From Novispirillum itersonii subsp. itersonii ATCC 12639 (GTDB lineage: Bacteria > Pseudomonadota > Alphaproteobacteria > Rhodospirillales > Rhodospirillaceae): a DNA stretch of 64,000 nt. Where the stretch lies: contig NZ_KB907340.1 of the NCBI RefSeq assembly GCF_000381985.1, forward strand, positions 271,209-335,208. Direction: 5' to 3'. Numbering within the stretch: position 1 is the stretch's first letter; each line of letters opens with the position of its first letter. Both the position numbers and the translations under genes were made by a program. The notes beneath the pieces were generated by a model. The model was not told the origin of the DNA, did not search any database, and saw only the letters and a list, made by a program, of their open reading frames with translations. This document shows, piece by piece, positions 17,024-25,779 of this stretch.

Positions 17024-18811
17024 ATGACATACGGCGTAAAAAAGGGATACCAGTCGCTGCGGCTGCGTCCGTTGATGACAGGACTTGTACTGGCGGCGGC
17101 GCTGGCAGGCCCGATGATGGGATCGGCAAGAGCGCAGCAGTTGCAACAGCCGGAGCAGGGCAATGGTCTGTCAGTTAAGCAAGGGGTGGAAGCCCACCGC
17201 ATGATGGTGGCAGCGGCGAACCCTTATGCGGTCCGGGCCGGATATGACGTTCTGAAGCGCGGCGGTACGGCGATGGATGCTGCGGTGGCCGTACAGATGA
17301 TGCTCAATCTGGTGGAGCCACAGTCTTCCGGCATCGGTGGCGGGGCCTTTCTGGTCTACTGGGATGCCAAAACCCGCAGGATGACCACCTATGACGGTCG
17401 GGAGACTGCCCCGCTGGCCCTGAAGCCGGATGTCTTTCTGGCAGCGGATGGCAAGGAGAAGGAATTCTTTGACGCTGTTGCCCATGGGACGGCTGTCGGC
17501 ACACCGGGGACGGTACGGGTGCTTGATACCGCGCAGCAGGCCCATGGCCGTCTGCCGTGGGCAAGCCTGTTTGAACCGGTGATCGCGCAGGCCCGGGAAG
17601 GATTTCTGGTTTCCCCCCGTCTGACCGCTGCGATTGCCGATGCGAAAGCGAAGGGTATGGGGCGGTTTCCTGAGACCGCAGCCCTGTACCTGACCCCGTC
17701 GGGGGACCCACTTCCGGCGGGCAGCAAGTTGAAGAATCCGGCCTTTGCAGACAGTCTTGAGAAAGTGGCCAAAGAGCGGTCAGCCGGATTCTATCAGGGG
17801 CCACTGGCGGATGCGGTGGTTTCTGCTGTGCAGGCTGCCGGAGGGGTGCTGACGAAAGCGGATCTTCTGGGGTATGAGGCCAAAGAGCGCCCGCCGGTCT
17901 GTGTCCGCTACCGGGTTTATGATGTCTGCGGTATGGGGCCGCCGTCGTCCGGCGGGATGACGGTTGGCATGATCCTGAAGATGCTGGAGCGCTATGACCT
18001 GAAGGCGATGGGCCCGAGCCCGGCGGCCCTGCACCTGTTTGCCGAAGCATCAAAGATCGCCTTTGCCGACCGCAATACGTATATGGGCGATGCTGATTTC
18101 GTCGATGTGCCGATGGGGCTGCTCGATGAAGGGTATCTTGCCGACCGTGGGGCGATGATTGACCCGGGAAAGGCTCTGGCCCCCGTACAGGCAGGCAATC
18201 CGCCACGGAAGCGGGCTGATTTTGCGGCTGACACCAATCTCGGCCGCCCCGGGACCAGTCACATTGTGATTGCAGACAGCTACGGCAACATGCTGTCGAT
18301 GACCACCACCATCGAAGCCGGGTTTGGCAGCCGGGTTCTGGCCGGTGGTTTTCTGCTGAACAACGAAATGACTGACTTTGCTTTTACTCCGACCAAGGAC
18401 GGAAAGCCGGTCGCCAATGCGATTGCACCGGGCAAGCGTCCGCGCAGCTCGATGGCGCCGACCATTGTGCTGAAGGACGGTCAGCCGATTCTGGTAGTCG
18501 GATCTCCCGGTGGCAGCCAGATCATCGGCTATGTTGCTCGCACGATTGTCGGTGTTCTGGACTGGGGAATGACCCCGCAGGCCGCCATCGACATGGGGCA
18601 TGTCATCAACCGCAATGGCAAGGTTACGGATCTTGAAAAGGGCAGCAGCGTGGAAGCGCTGAAGGCTGATTTCGAGGCCCGTGGCCATGAGGTACGGATC
18701 AGCGACCTCAACAGCGGTCTGCATGCTATTCAGATCAACCGGACAGGCGGCAAGGTGACCTTGGTCGGCGGAGCGGATCCCCGTCGGGAAGGGATCGTGC
18801 TGGGGGAATAA
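17024..18811 (+). CDS. ggt: Gamma-glutamyltransferase
   Basis: Periplasmic enzyme that transfers or hydrolyses the gamma-glutamyl group of glutathione. 595 residues made as a proenzyme. A signal peptide with a basic start, the hydrophobic stretch LMTGLVLAAALAGPMMG and a likely cleavage after SARA is visible. Autocleavage should occur before Thr411 in GRPGTSHI, giving a large subunit and a small subunit starting at this catalytic Thr. The small-subunit motifs NNEMTDF, RPRSSMAPTI and GSPGGSQII are intact. The gene stands alone and is closed by a strong hairpin. Confidence 0.96.
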   Translation: MTYGVKKGYQSLRLRPLMTGLVLAAALAGPMMGSARAQQLQQPEQGNGLSVKQGVEAHRMMVAAANPYAVRAGYDVLKRGGTAMDAAVAVQMMLNLVEPQSSGIGGGAFLVYWDAKTRRMTTYDGRETAPLALKPDVFLAADGKEKEFFDAVAHGTAVGTPGTVRVLDTAQQAHGRLPWASLFEPVIAQAREGFLVSPRLTAAIADAKAKGMGRFPETAALYLTPSGDPLPAGSKLKNPAFADSLEKVAKERSAGFYQGPLADAVVSAVQAAGGVLTKADLLGYEAKERPPVCVRYRVYDVCGMGPPSSGGMTVGMILKMLERYDLKAMGPSPAALHLFAEASKIAFADRNTYMGDADFVDVPMGLLDEGYLADRGAMIDPGKALAPVQAGNPPRKRADFAADTNLGRPGTSHIVIADSYGNMLSMTTTIEAGFGSRVLAGGFLLNNEMTDFAFTPTKDGKPVANAIAPGKRPRSSMAPTIVLKDGQPILVVGSPGGSQIIGYVARTIVGVLDWGMTPQAAIDMGHVINRNGKVTDLEKGSSVEALKADFEARGHEVRISDLNSGLHAIQINRTGGKVTLVGGADPRREGIVLGE

Positions 18812-18831
18812 GAGGACTGGCAGAAAAACAG

Positions 18832-18863
18832 AAACGGCCCCGGAGAGAAATCCGGGGCCGTTT
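18832..18863. terminator. Terminator between ggt and smr
   Basis: A perfect 13-bp stem (18832-18844 with 18851-18863) around a 6-nt loop GAGAAA, ending in TTT on the plus strand and mirrored by AAA. It lies between the converging ggt and smr genes and can serve both. Confidence 0.8.
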
Positions 18864-18882
18864 GCCTTGTGGGGTCCTTGTG

Positions 18883-19548
18883 TCAGCGGTTCCGGCGGAG
18901 CAAGACGTAGAGGGCTCCGTAACCGCCGTGTTCGACCTGCGCCTGACTGAAGGACAGGACAATCGGGCGCAGCGTTTCATCATTCAGCCAGCGGGGAACC
19001 ATCCGCTTCAGCACACCTTGACCCCGGTCTCCTTGTCCGGTGATCACCAGAACGCAGCGCAGTCCGGCTGAGGCACTGCCGCTGATGAACCGGATCAGGG
19101 CAGAGTGGGCAACTTCCTGTCCCATACCATGCAGATCAATCCTGGCATCAATGTCCATCCGGCCCCGTTTGAACCGTTGGGCCGTGCGGTGGTCAACCCC
19201 GGGGCTATACCCATGGGCCAGATGGGGAAGCTGTCGCTTGCCTTTGATATTGGGCATCCCGGCCGCAGGCGCGGGGGCCGACGGACCAAGGCTGCCGATC
19301 TGAAAATCATCACGCAGAACGACAGGGGTGCGCTCGGAGGAAGAGGTTGGCTTTGCCGGGCGGGCTGTCAGTGTTTCACGTGAAACAAGATCGGCAACCG
19401 GATCTGTTTCACCGGCGATCAGGGCTTCAATTGCGGCATCATCAAGAAGGGTATGCCCCGGCAAGGGCGTGGCACTGCGGGCAATGCTTTGCCACAGTTT
19501 AAGGTCTTCGGGGCTGAAGAGGCTGCGCTTACGCGGACGGGACATCAT
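18883..19548 (-). CDS. Smr (MutS2 C-terminal type) domain protein
   Basis: About 221 residues. The N-terminal half is variable and Pro/Ala-rich. The C-terminal 90 residues are a Smr domain with DLHGMGQEVAHSALIRF, VLVITGQGDRGQGVLKRMVPRWL and the closing HGGYGALYVLLRR. Smr domains nick or bind nucleic acid; the function of this stand-alone alphaproteobacterial type is unknown. The ATG pair at 19548/19545 lies inside the end of lutC, so smr is probably translated as the last gene of the lut transcript. A parS site (19372-19387) lies within its coding sequence. Confidence 0.88.
   Translation of the reverse strand: MMSRPRKRSLFSPEDLKLWQSIARSATPLPGHTLLDDAAIEALIAGETDPVADLVSRETLTARPAKPTSSSERTPVVLRDDFQIGSLGPSAPAPAAGMPNIKGKRQLPHLAHGYSPGVDHRTAQRFKRGRMDIDARIDLHGMGQEVAHSALIRFISGSASAGLRCVLVITGQGDRGQGVLKRMVPRWLNDETLRPIVLSFSQAQVEHGGYGALYVLLRRNR
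19372..19387. promoter_or_regulatory. parS: parS centromere site 1 (inside smr)
   Basis: Exact 16-bp palindrome TGTTTCACGTGAAACA, the ParB-binding parS sequence. It lies in the smr coding sequence, where it encodes VSRET, the same peptide encoded by the parS in rsmG. It is the parS site nearest to oriC, about 14 kb away. Confidence 0.95.
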
Positions 19549-20209
19549 CGACAATCACAACATGCAGCTGGCGGGGGCCGTGTGCCCCCAACAGCAGGGT
19601 CTGTTCAATATCCCCTGTACGGGACGGCCCGGTGATCAGATTAACCGTCCGTGGCAGTCCATCCGGAAAGCGTGTCCGCAGCCTTGCCCATGCCTCTTCA
19701 AATGGCCCGACCAATGCAGAAGCTGGCAGGGCGATAATGTGGACATCCGGCAGAAAGTTCAGGGATGTCGGGGTTTCGGGGCCGGAAACCAGCATCAGGG
19801 ATCCAGTTTCGGCAATCCCGGCTTCGGCGATGGACAGGCCGATCAGATCTTCCGGCAGGGCTGCCCCGCGATGAACGGTATACAGCGGATGGACGGCAAC
19901 TGCATCAAGGCGGGGATCAGGGGCGATGGCCAGTGTGGTCGGCAGATTGCGCGATTTCAGCCAGTTCCCGACAGCCTGCGGCAGCGCATCCCAGCCGGAA
20001 ATCCGGTCAACAGTACCGTCAACGGCAGTGACCATATCGGTGAACAGGGTTATCCGATGGTCCTGATCCCCGGCGCTGCGGGCAGGAATGGTGGCGGCAG
20101 GGTGAGCTTTCAGGCGGTCCCGCAGGGCCTGTTGCCGGTCTGCGGAAAGGTCCCCCCGGCCATGGGCCCGACGGATAGACTCCAGAATTGCGGTACGGGA
20201 GGACGTCAT
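19529..20209 (-). CDS. lutC: LUD-domain lactate utilisation protein (LutC-like)
   Basis: 226 residues of the LUD fold. Typical elements are an N-terminal helix (SRTAILESIRRAHG), GLSIAEAGIAETGSLMLVSG and LNFLPDVHIIALPAS in the middle, and a C-terminal LITGPSRTGDIEQTLLLGAHGPRQLHVVIVD. LutA, LutB and LutC together form an NAD-independent L-lactate oxidising complex that delivers electrons to the respiratory chain. It is the last lut gene in the run lutA-lutB-unknown-lutC, and its end overlaps the smr start. The order is like that of other bacteria except for the unknown gene inserted before it. Confidence 0.93.
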   Translation of the reverse strand: MTSSRTAILESIRRAHGRGDLSADRQQALRDRLKAHPAATIPARSAGDQDHRITLFTDMVTAVDGTVDRISGWDALPQAVGNWLKSRNLPTTLAIAPDPRLDAVAVHPLYTVHRGAALPEDLIGLSIAEAGIAETGSLMLVSGPETPTSLNFLPDVHIIALPASALVGPFEEAWARLRTRFPDGLPRTVNLITGPSRTGDIEQTLLLGAHGPRQLHVVIVDDVPSA

Positions 20210-20236
20210 GGCCGCAACCTTTTCTGTTGGGGGCGA

Positions 20237-20782
20237 TCAGGAAGGGGTACGGCGGTCCCGTACCGGGGCGTTCAGGGTCATGCCATCTGCTGCCACAGAG
20301 GAGGTAAAATCAGGACGCAGCTCAGCAGTGTCAAGGGTTTCCCCGGCTTTCGGCAACAGGCGGCGGACGAACGCCTGCCAGCTGCCATCCGGGGCCTGCA
20401 CCAGTGCCGTCGGCCGTTCGGTCAGGCACAGGGCGATCCCGCCGAACTCCCACAGGGTGCTAAAGGTCTGTGGGCTGTACAGGATCATCCGGGTGGCGCG
20501 GGCATGCATGTTTTTGATCAGCTTGGGGCGGACCATCACGCCATAGACCAGCAAAGCAAACAGCAGGGCAATGATACCGCCGATGATGCCGACAAAAACC
20601 ATCACCACCAGCGATGTCATCAGCAGGATCAGCAGCGGGGCAATCGCTTCCCACGGGCTGAACACCGGGCTGCCCGGGGTGTTCAGGGTCCGGAAGTTGA
20701 TCAGCACGGTGATCAGGTTTTTTTCAAGGGCCCCGACGATGCGGGTGTGCAGGTCCCGTTCCTCGGCCGTTAGCTTGACCAT
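20237..20782 (-). CDS. Unknown membrane protein within the lut operon
   Basis: 181 residues. A charged N-terminal helix (LTAEERDLHTRIVGALEKN) is followed by a long hydrophobic span (about 45-85, including LLILLMTSLVVMVFVGIIGG and IIALLFALLVYGVMV), probably two membrane helices. A soluble C-terminal half contains LWEFGGIALCLTERPTALVQ. No catalytic or metal motif is evident. It lies 18 bp downstream of lutB and 27 bp upstream of lutC on the same strand, so it is almost certainly cotranscribed. A role in anchoring the lactate-oxidising complex to the membrane is a guess from context. Confidence 0.8.
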   Translation of the reverse strand: MVKLTAEERDLHTRIVGALEKNLITVLINFRTLNTPGSPVFSPWEAIAPLLILLMTSLVVMVFVGIIGGIIALLFALLVYGVMVRPKLIKNMHARATRMILYSPQTFSTLWEFGGIALCLTERPTALVQAPDGSWQAFVRRLLPKAGETLDTAELRPDFTSSVAADGMTLNAPVRDRRTPS

Positions 20783-20800
20783 CTGTGGCGGATCCTCTGC

Positions 20801-22228
20801 TTAAATCTCAGGGGTGTCAGTCTCTGCCCGGTATCGGGCCATGAAGGTTTGTCCCTGCGGGACCGGCATCACCCGGTGACGGGTCCAGTCTTCTGCAAAC
20901 GGCAGGCGGGTCAGGAAGCCGGTTTTCCGCCCCATCATCCGCAGGCCAAGCGCAGCAGCCCGGGTTGCCAGTCGCCACAGGGCAGGACGGGTAGCAAACC
21001 ACCGGTAAACCCGCAAGCCCAGACGGGTCCGGCCGGGGGGAAGATGGCGGGAAAATTCCTGTTCTCGCCAGTGGCGCAGGAGTTTCGGTAGTGGGATCCG
21101 CATGGGGCAGACCGCTTCGCAACGCCCGCACAGTGTCGAAGCATTGGGCAGGGGGGCTGCTTCTTCGATACCGATCAGGGCAGGGGTCAGTACAGACCCG
21201 ATCGGGCCGGGATAAACCCAGCCATAGGCATGGCCGCCAATTGCCCCGTAGACCGGACAGTGATTCATGCAGGCCCCGCAGCGGATGCAGCGCAGCATTT
21301 CTTCAAACTCTGTCCCCAGCAGACGGGACCGGCCATTGTCGAGCAGAACAACATGGAAGTGTTCCGGCCCGTCGGGATCACCGGGGCGACGCGGCCCGGT
21401 GGAGAATGACGTGTAGCTGGAGGCTTCCTGCCCGGTCGCCGAGCGGGCCAGAAGCCGCAGCAGCAGGGCGGCATCTTCCAGCGTCGGGACAATTTTCTCC
21501 AGACTTGCCAGAACCACATGCACCTTTGGCAGCAGTTGGGTCAGATCGCCGTTGCCTTCGTTGGTGACGATAACAGTGGATCCGGTTTCTGCGATCAGAA
21601 AATTGGCACCGGTGATTCCCACATCGGCGGCGAGAAATTTATCACGCAGTACGGCCCGTGCCTCATCCAGCAGCTGACGCGGTTCACTCAAAGGGCGGTC
21701 AGCGGGCAGGTGGGTGTGGGTCGCCCTGAATGCATCCGCCACCATTTCTTTCTGCACATGGATTGCCGGGGCGATGATGTGGCTGGGGGGCTCGTTGCGC
21801 AGCTGAATGATGTATTCCCCCAGATCGGTCTCGACCGGGGTAATGTCGTGATCAGCCAGATAGGCATTCAGTCCGATCTCTTCCGAGATCATCGACTTTC
21901 CTTTGGTCACGGTGCGGGCATTGTGATCGCGGCAGATCGACAGCACGATTTCCCGTGCTTCGGCGGCATCCCGTGCCCAGTGAACCACCCCGCCAGAGGC
22001 TTCGACCGCGGTTGCGAAAGTCTCGAGATAAAAGTCGAGGTTTTCGAGAACGTGATTTTTCAGATCCCGGCCCTGATCGCGCAGGGTTTCAAATTCCGGA
22101 AGCTTTTCTGCTGCCTGTGCCCGGCGGACCCGGAAGCCGACCTTCAGTTTTTGCAGGGGCTGACGCAGCGTGGCGTCATTCAGGGCCGCGCGGGCGTTAT
22201 CCTTGAACTGGCGGGTGGTCGACTGCAT
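20801..22228 (-). CDS. lutB: Iron-sulfur lactate utilisation protein LutB
   Basis: 475 residues. An N-terminal LUD domain (about 1-300, with TKGKSMISEEIGLN and GITGANFLIAETGSTVIVTNEGN) is followed by a ferredoxin-like part with two Cys clusters, CIRCGACMNHCPVYG and CGRCEAVCPMRIPL, each suited to a [4Fe-4S] centre. A C-terminal helical segment closes it. This is the standard LutB layout, and the protein is expected to carry electrons within the lactate-oxidising complex. Its ATG overlaps the lutA stop (TGATG at 22226-22230), indicating coupling. Confidence 0.95.
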   Translation of the reverse strand: MQSTTRQFKDNARAALNDATLRQPLQKLKVGFRVRRAQAAEKLPEFETLRDQGRDLKNHVLENLDFYLETFATAVEASGGVVHWARDAAEAREIVLSICRDHNARTVTKGKSMISEEIGLNAYLADHDITPVETDLGEYIIQLRNEPPSHIIAPAIHVQKEMVADAFRATHTHLPADRPLSEPRQLLDEARAVLRDKFLAADVGITGANFLIAETGSTVIVTNEGNGDLTQLLPKVHVVLASLEKIVPTLEDAALLLRLLARSATGQEASSYTSFSTGPRRPGDPDGPEHFHVVLLDNGRSRLLGTEFEEMLRCIRCGACMNHCPVYGAIGGHAYGWVYPGPIGSVLTPALIGIEEAAPLPNASTLCGRCEAVCPMRIPLPKLLRHWREQEFSRHLPPGRTRLGLRVYRWFATRPALWRLATRAAALGLRMMGRKTGFLTRLPFAEDWTRHRVMPVPQGQTFMARYRAETDTPEI

Positions 22229-23022
22229 CAGCGGGGGCCCTCCGCCTCGCCGATCGCCGGCTGGTCGGCCATATCAGCCAAAACCTCAGCCACATGGCGG
22301 ACCTTGACCGGGCTTCCTATTTTTTTCAGTTTTCCTGCCATGTTCAACAGACAGCCGACATCTCCGGCCAGCAGGGTATCGGCCCCGGTGGCGAGGATAT
22401 CTGCGACTTTGTCGCTGACCATCTGATTGGAGATATCGCCGTATTTAACACAGAAGGTGCCGCCAAAGCCGCAGCACTCTTCCGGGTTGGGCAGGTCCCG
22501 GACGGTCAGCCCTTTAACCTGCGCCAGCAGGGCCCGGGGTTGAGCCTTGATCTTCAGGCGGCGCAGGCCGGTACAGCTGTCATGATAGGCGACAGCCCCG
22601 TCCAGACGGGCGGAGATCCCTTCAAACCGCATCACATCAGCGAGGAAGCTGGTCAGTTCCCAGGTTTTTTCAGCCAGTGCGGTGGCCCGGCCCTGCCAGT
22701 GCGCGTCACCATCCAGAACTGCCGGATAGTCTCTCAGCATTCCACCGCAGGATCCTGAAGGCAGGACCACATAATCGAATGTCTCAAAGGCGGCGATGGT
22801 GGCTTTGGCAATTGCCTGTGTGGTCGGTCTGTCCCCGGAGTTCCAGGCCGGTTGTCCACAGCAGGTCTGAGCGTCAGGCACCGAGACCCGGCACCCGGCC
22901 TGTTTCAGCAGTTTCAGGCTCGCGAAGCCGACGCCGGGGCGATAGACATCGGCAAGGCATGTCACGAACAGACCGACATGCGGCTGGGATGCCGCCTTGG
23001 TGGGGAAGGGTGCCTGAGGCAT
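22228..23022 (-). CDS. lutA: (Fe-S)-binding lactate utilisation protein LutA
   Basis: 264 residues with two CCG-type cysteine domains as in the GlcF/HdrB/LutA group. The first has CCGQPAWNSG and GSCGGMLRDY; the second has DSCTGLRRL and ECCGFGGTFCVKYG, with GDVGCLLNMAGKLKK at the end. It is the first gene of the lut operon. The closing clusters bind iron-sulfur centres used in lactate oxidation. The operon lies between mltA upstream and smr downstream, an arrangement I do not recall from other alphaproteobacteria. No LutR or LldP permease gene is adjacent. Confidence 0.95.
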   Translation of the reverse strand: MPQAPFPTKAASQPHVGLFVTCLADVYRPGVGFASLKLLKQAGCRVSVPDAQTCCGQPAWNSGDRPTTQAIAKATIAAFETFDYVVLPSGSCGGMLRDYPAVLDGDAHWQGRATALAEKTWELTSFLADVMRFEGISARLDGAVAYHDSCTGLRRLKIKAQPRALLAQVKGLTVRDLPNPEECCGFGGTFCVKYGDISNQMVSDKVADILATGADTLLAGDVGCLLNMAGKLKKIGSPVKVRHVAEVLADMADQPAIGEAEGPR

Positions 23023-23095
23023 GCTGCTGATTTCCAGATGGCCGGGACGTCAAGCCCTTACCATAGCAGGGTGGCCGGACCCTGAGAACAGTCAG

Positions 23096-23121
23096 ACGGG
23101 CCTGACTGCTGTCAGGCCCGT
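23096..23121 (-). terminator. Hairpin between mltA and lutA
   Basis: A perfect 11-bp stem (ACGGGCCTGAC, 23096-23106, with 23111-23121) and 4-nt loop lie 35 bp beyond the mltA stop on its strand. There is no long U run. It likely separates the timA-mltA transcript from the lut operon. Confidence 0.6.
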
Positions 23122-23155
23122 TGAAAGAAATGAGGTAACGTGAAGGAAGGAGGCG

Positions 23156-24301
23156 CTAGCTGGTCGGGCGGCGGCTTTTGGGAAGCAGCAGATACCAGCG
23201 TCCGGTGCTTTTCATCCGTCCGGCTTTTTCCAGTGCCTGCTCCCCGGAGCCCCAGAAGAAGTCGCCGCGGACCACCCCTTTAATTGCACTGCCGACGTCC
23301 TGCGCCAGCATCAGGCGGCGCAGCGATTCCCCGTCAGGATCGACGGTATCCAGCCAGATCGGAATGCCGAGCGGGACAAACCGGGTGTCTACCGCCAGCG
23401 AGCGTTTGGTGGTTAACGGCACCCCAAATGCCCCGACCGGCCCATCCCCGTTAATACGCCGGAAGAAGATATAGCGGGGGTTTTCCCGCATGATTGAGGT
23501 GGCCTGTCCCGGGTTCCGTTTCAGCCAGTCCCGGATGTAGGGCATGGTGGTCTGGCCGGGGCCAAGGAGACCCCGGTCGAGCATGATCTTGCCCAGCCCC
23601 TTAAAGGTCATACCGTTGTTACCGGCATACCCGACACGCTCAACGGTACCATCGGACAGGGTGATGCGTCCTGATCCCTGAATATGCAGGATATGCACAT
23701 CCACCGGGTCTTCTGCCCAGAACAGCACCGGGGCCTTGCCATCCAGTGCGCCGGTTTCAATCGCGGCGCGGTCCGGCAGGTTGGTGGTGGATTTCGGCAT
23801 GCCGTGGATCGGCACTGTGCAGCTGGCGGTGCGGGTCCGGCAGCCGCGCAGCTCGGCTTCGTAATAGCCGGTGAAGGTGCCGCTGTCCCCGCCGTTGTCC
23901 CCTTGTACCATGTAGGGGTCAAGATTGGCCTCGAAGAAGGCGCGGGCATCCGATGCCGATCCGGTGCCCGAGGGAAAACGCCGCTTCATCGCTGTGCAGA
24001 GGGCCTGCCAGTCTCCGACAGAGCCGGTGATGGTAAAATCCCCCAGCCACTTTTTAGGGTTCGGCTGTTTGGAAAACGCTTCGCACGATCGGGCAAAAGC
24101 GGGCAGGGCTTCATTCTGCTGATCCCGTCCCCAGCCGGGCAGGGCGTCATAGCTGATCGGAATCAGCGAAAGTCCCCCGCTGGCAGAGGGGGACCGGCTG
24201 GAGGATGTATCAGTGCTGGTGCCGCAGGCCGCAAGCAGAGACGCCCCGGCGACCAGCGACAGCAGACGGATTTTAACGGCAGGTCTCACCGGTCCCCTCA
24301 T
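23156..24301 (-). CDS. mltA: Membrane-bound lytic murein transglycosylase A (lipoprotein)
   Basis: Cleaves peptidoglycan glycan strands to 1,6-anhydromuropeptides in the periplasm. 381 residues. The N-terminal signal ends in a lipobox LLAAC, so Cys is lipidated (about residue 26). The MltA domain follows with GTFTGYYEAEL, the HILHIQGSG motif and the C-terminal 3D domain containing SLAVDTRFVPLGIPIWL and AQDVGSAIKGVVRGDFFWGSG with the catalytic Asp. Its ATG overlaps the timA stop. The timA-mltA pair is common in alphaproteobacteria, usually followed by smr; here the lut operon intervenes. Confidence 0.95.
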   Translation of the reverse strand: MRGPVRPAVKIRLLSLVAGASLLAACGTSTDTSSSRSPSASGGLSLIPISYDALPGWGRDQQNEALPAFARSCEAFSKQPNPKKWLGDFTITGSVGDWQALCTAMKRRFPSGTGSASDARAFFEANLDPYMVQGDNGGDSGTFTGYYEAELRGCRTRTASCTVPIHGMPKSTTNLPDRAAIETGALDGKAPVLFWAEDPVDVHILHIQGSGRITLSDGTVERVGYAGNNGMTFKGLGKIMLDRGLLGPGQTTMPYIRDWLKRNPGQATSIMRENPRYIFFRRINGDGPVGAFGVPLTTKRSLAVDTRFVPLGIPIWLDTVDPDGESLRRLMLAQDVGSAIKGVVRGDFFWGSGEQALEKAGRMKSTGRWYLLLPKSRRPTS

Positions 24302-25005
24302 GCCTCCGGGGTGGCCGTTGTCACCAGCGCCCAGTTGGGATCGCCGGAAGACAAGGTGCGGGAGAAGGTCCAGTCATCGGTCAGGCGGACGGTTTCAGTC
24401 TGGCTGCCGTCGATCACCGCCCCGTCCCGGTCATGCAGAACCGAGATCTGGTCAGTTTCAAAACGCACCGTCACCGATGCCACATCGCCGGTCAGGCTGG
24501 CAGCGACAAACGACAGACCCCGCATGGCGTCGATTTCCGTGGTCAGCTGTTCCCCCCGGCTTTCGCGGTCGGTGATTGCGGCTTCAAAATTCCGGTAGAC
24601 AGCATCGCCCAGCAGCGGGCGCAGGGTGGCACGGTCCCCGGCAGCAAAGGCGGTCAGGATCATTTCAAAGGCCCGGCGGGCCCCGCCAAGGAAGCTGTCG
24701 GGATCGAACGAAGGGTCCGCCATGGTGATCCGGGTCAGGCCTTCTGCTGCCGGACCTTCCGGGATCACCGGGGTCTGCGGGGCAACCGGGCGGCGGCTGC
24801 TGAGGTCAACCACGTTGCCACCGGTACCGGCCTGAGCCGGGGTGGTGCTTTCACCATCCTGCTGCTGGCGGTTGAGGCCATAGGGATCGCGCGGTGGGGT
24901 CTCGCTGCCATTCCGGCGTCCGAGGACACTGCGCAGGCGCAGGATCAGGAATCCGGCCACCAGTCCGAGGAAGATGATATCGATGAACTGAATGCTCTGG
25001 CCCAT
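24298..25005 (-). CDS. Tim44-domain protein (TimA)
   Basis: 235 residues. An N-terminal membrane helix (IQFIDIIFLGLVAGFLILRL) is followed by a polar low-complexity linker rich in Pro, Gln and Gly. The C-terminal Tim44-like domain (about 95-235) contains FLGGARRAFEMILTAFAAGDRATLRPLLGDAVYRNF and the end TDDWTFSRTL. Related proteins in alphaproteobacteria are the bacterial relatives of mitochondrial Tim44 and have been linked to outer-membrane or periplasmic functions; the exact role is not settled. It is cotranscribed with mltA (ATG/TGA overlap) and divergent from fxsA. Confidence 0.9.
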   Translation of the reverse strand: MGQSIQFIDIIFLGLVAGFLILRLRSVLGRRNGSETPPRDPYGLNRQQQDGESTTPAQAGTGGNVVDLSSRRPVAPQTPVIPEGPAAEGLTRITMADPSFDPDSFLGGARRAFEMILTAFAAGDRATLRPLLGDAVYRNFEAAITDRESRGEQLTTEIDAMRGLSFVAASLTGDVASVTVRFETDQISVLHDRDGAVIDGSQTETVRLTDDWTFSRTLSSGDPNWALVTTATPEA

Positions 25006-25182
25006 AGCGTCCCTGACGTGTCACTCTTGAAAGGTGAAAAGACATCCCCGACCTTAACACAGTCCGCTTTTGAACCGTAAGGCTGTCTGACGCCGGGATA
25101 GGCGGACAGTTACAGTGCCGCGGCAGGCTGGACGGAGACCTGTTGACTCCCTAAATAAGCCCTGACCTGTGAAAGAGCAAGC

Positions 25183-25779
25183 ATGGCCCCCCTGATTCTT
25201 ACCCTTCTGATTGCCCTTCCGTTTCTGGAAATCGCTGGCTTCATTATTGTCGGCGACTGGCTGGGAACACTGCCAACCCTTGGTTTGCTGATTTTGTCGA
25301 TGTTTATCGGATCAGCACTGTTGCGGGGGCGCGGCCTTGGGGCCGTGCTGCGCAGCCGGGGCGGGCGGGACCCATCCCGGCTGATCGCCGATCTGGGGGA
25401 TACGCTGTTCCTGGCTCTGGCCGGGCTTCTTCTGCTGATCCCCGGTTTTTTCACCGATCTTCTGGCGCTGCCTCTGCTGCTGCCCCCGGTTCGGAAGGTG
25501 CTGATGGTGCTGGCCCTGCGGCGGATGACCGTTGTTGCCACCGGGGCAGCAGGATCTGGTGCGGGAGCCGCCAGTGCAGGCCCTTTCGCGGGAGGTCCTT
25601 TTGAGGGTTTCCCCCCCGCTGGTGGTGGGCAGGATATTGATGGGGAATACCGGGATGTGACCCCGCAGACCCCGCCCTCCAGGCCGTCCGGCGGGCCCGC
25701 CGGGGTGCCGCCGCTGTTGTCGCACAAGGCGAACCGTGATAGGTCTGACCAGCCTTTTAACGGAGAGCCCAACCCATGA
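25183..25779 (+). CDS. fxsA: FxsA family membrane protein
   Basis: 198 residues with about three or four hydrophobic helices in the first 130 residues: LILTLLIALPFLEIAGFIIVG, TLPTLGLLILSMFIGSALL and LFLALAGLLLLIPGFFTDLLALPLLLP, the FxsA pattern. A Gly/Ala/Pro-rich cytoplasmic tail follows. FxsA in E. coli suppresses exclusion of phage T7; the physiological role is unknown. The stop overlaps the secB ATG (25776-25779), so the two are translationally coupled. fxsA next to secB and divergent from timA is a usual alphaproteobacterial layout. Confidence 0.92.
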   Translation: MAPLILTLLIALPFLEIAGFIIVGDWLGTLPTLGLLILSMFIGSALLRGRGLGAVLRSRGGRDPSRLIADLGDTLFLALAGLLLLIPGFFTDLLALPLLLPPVRKVLMVLALRRMTVVATGAAGSGAGAASAGPFAGGPFEGFPPAGGGQDIDGEYRDVTPQTPPSRPSGGPAGVPPLLSHKANRDRSDQPFNGEPNP

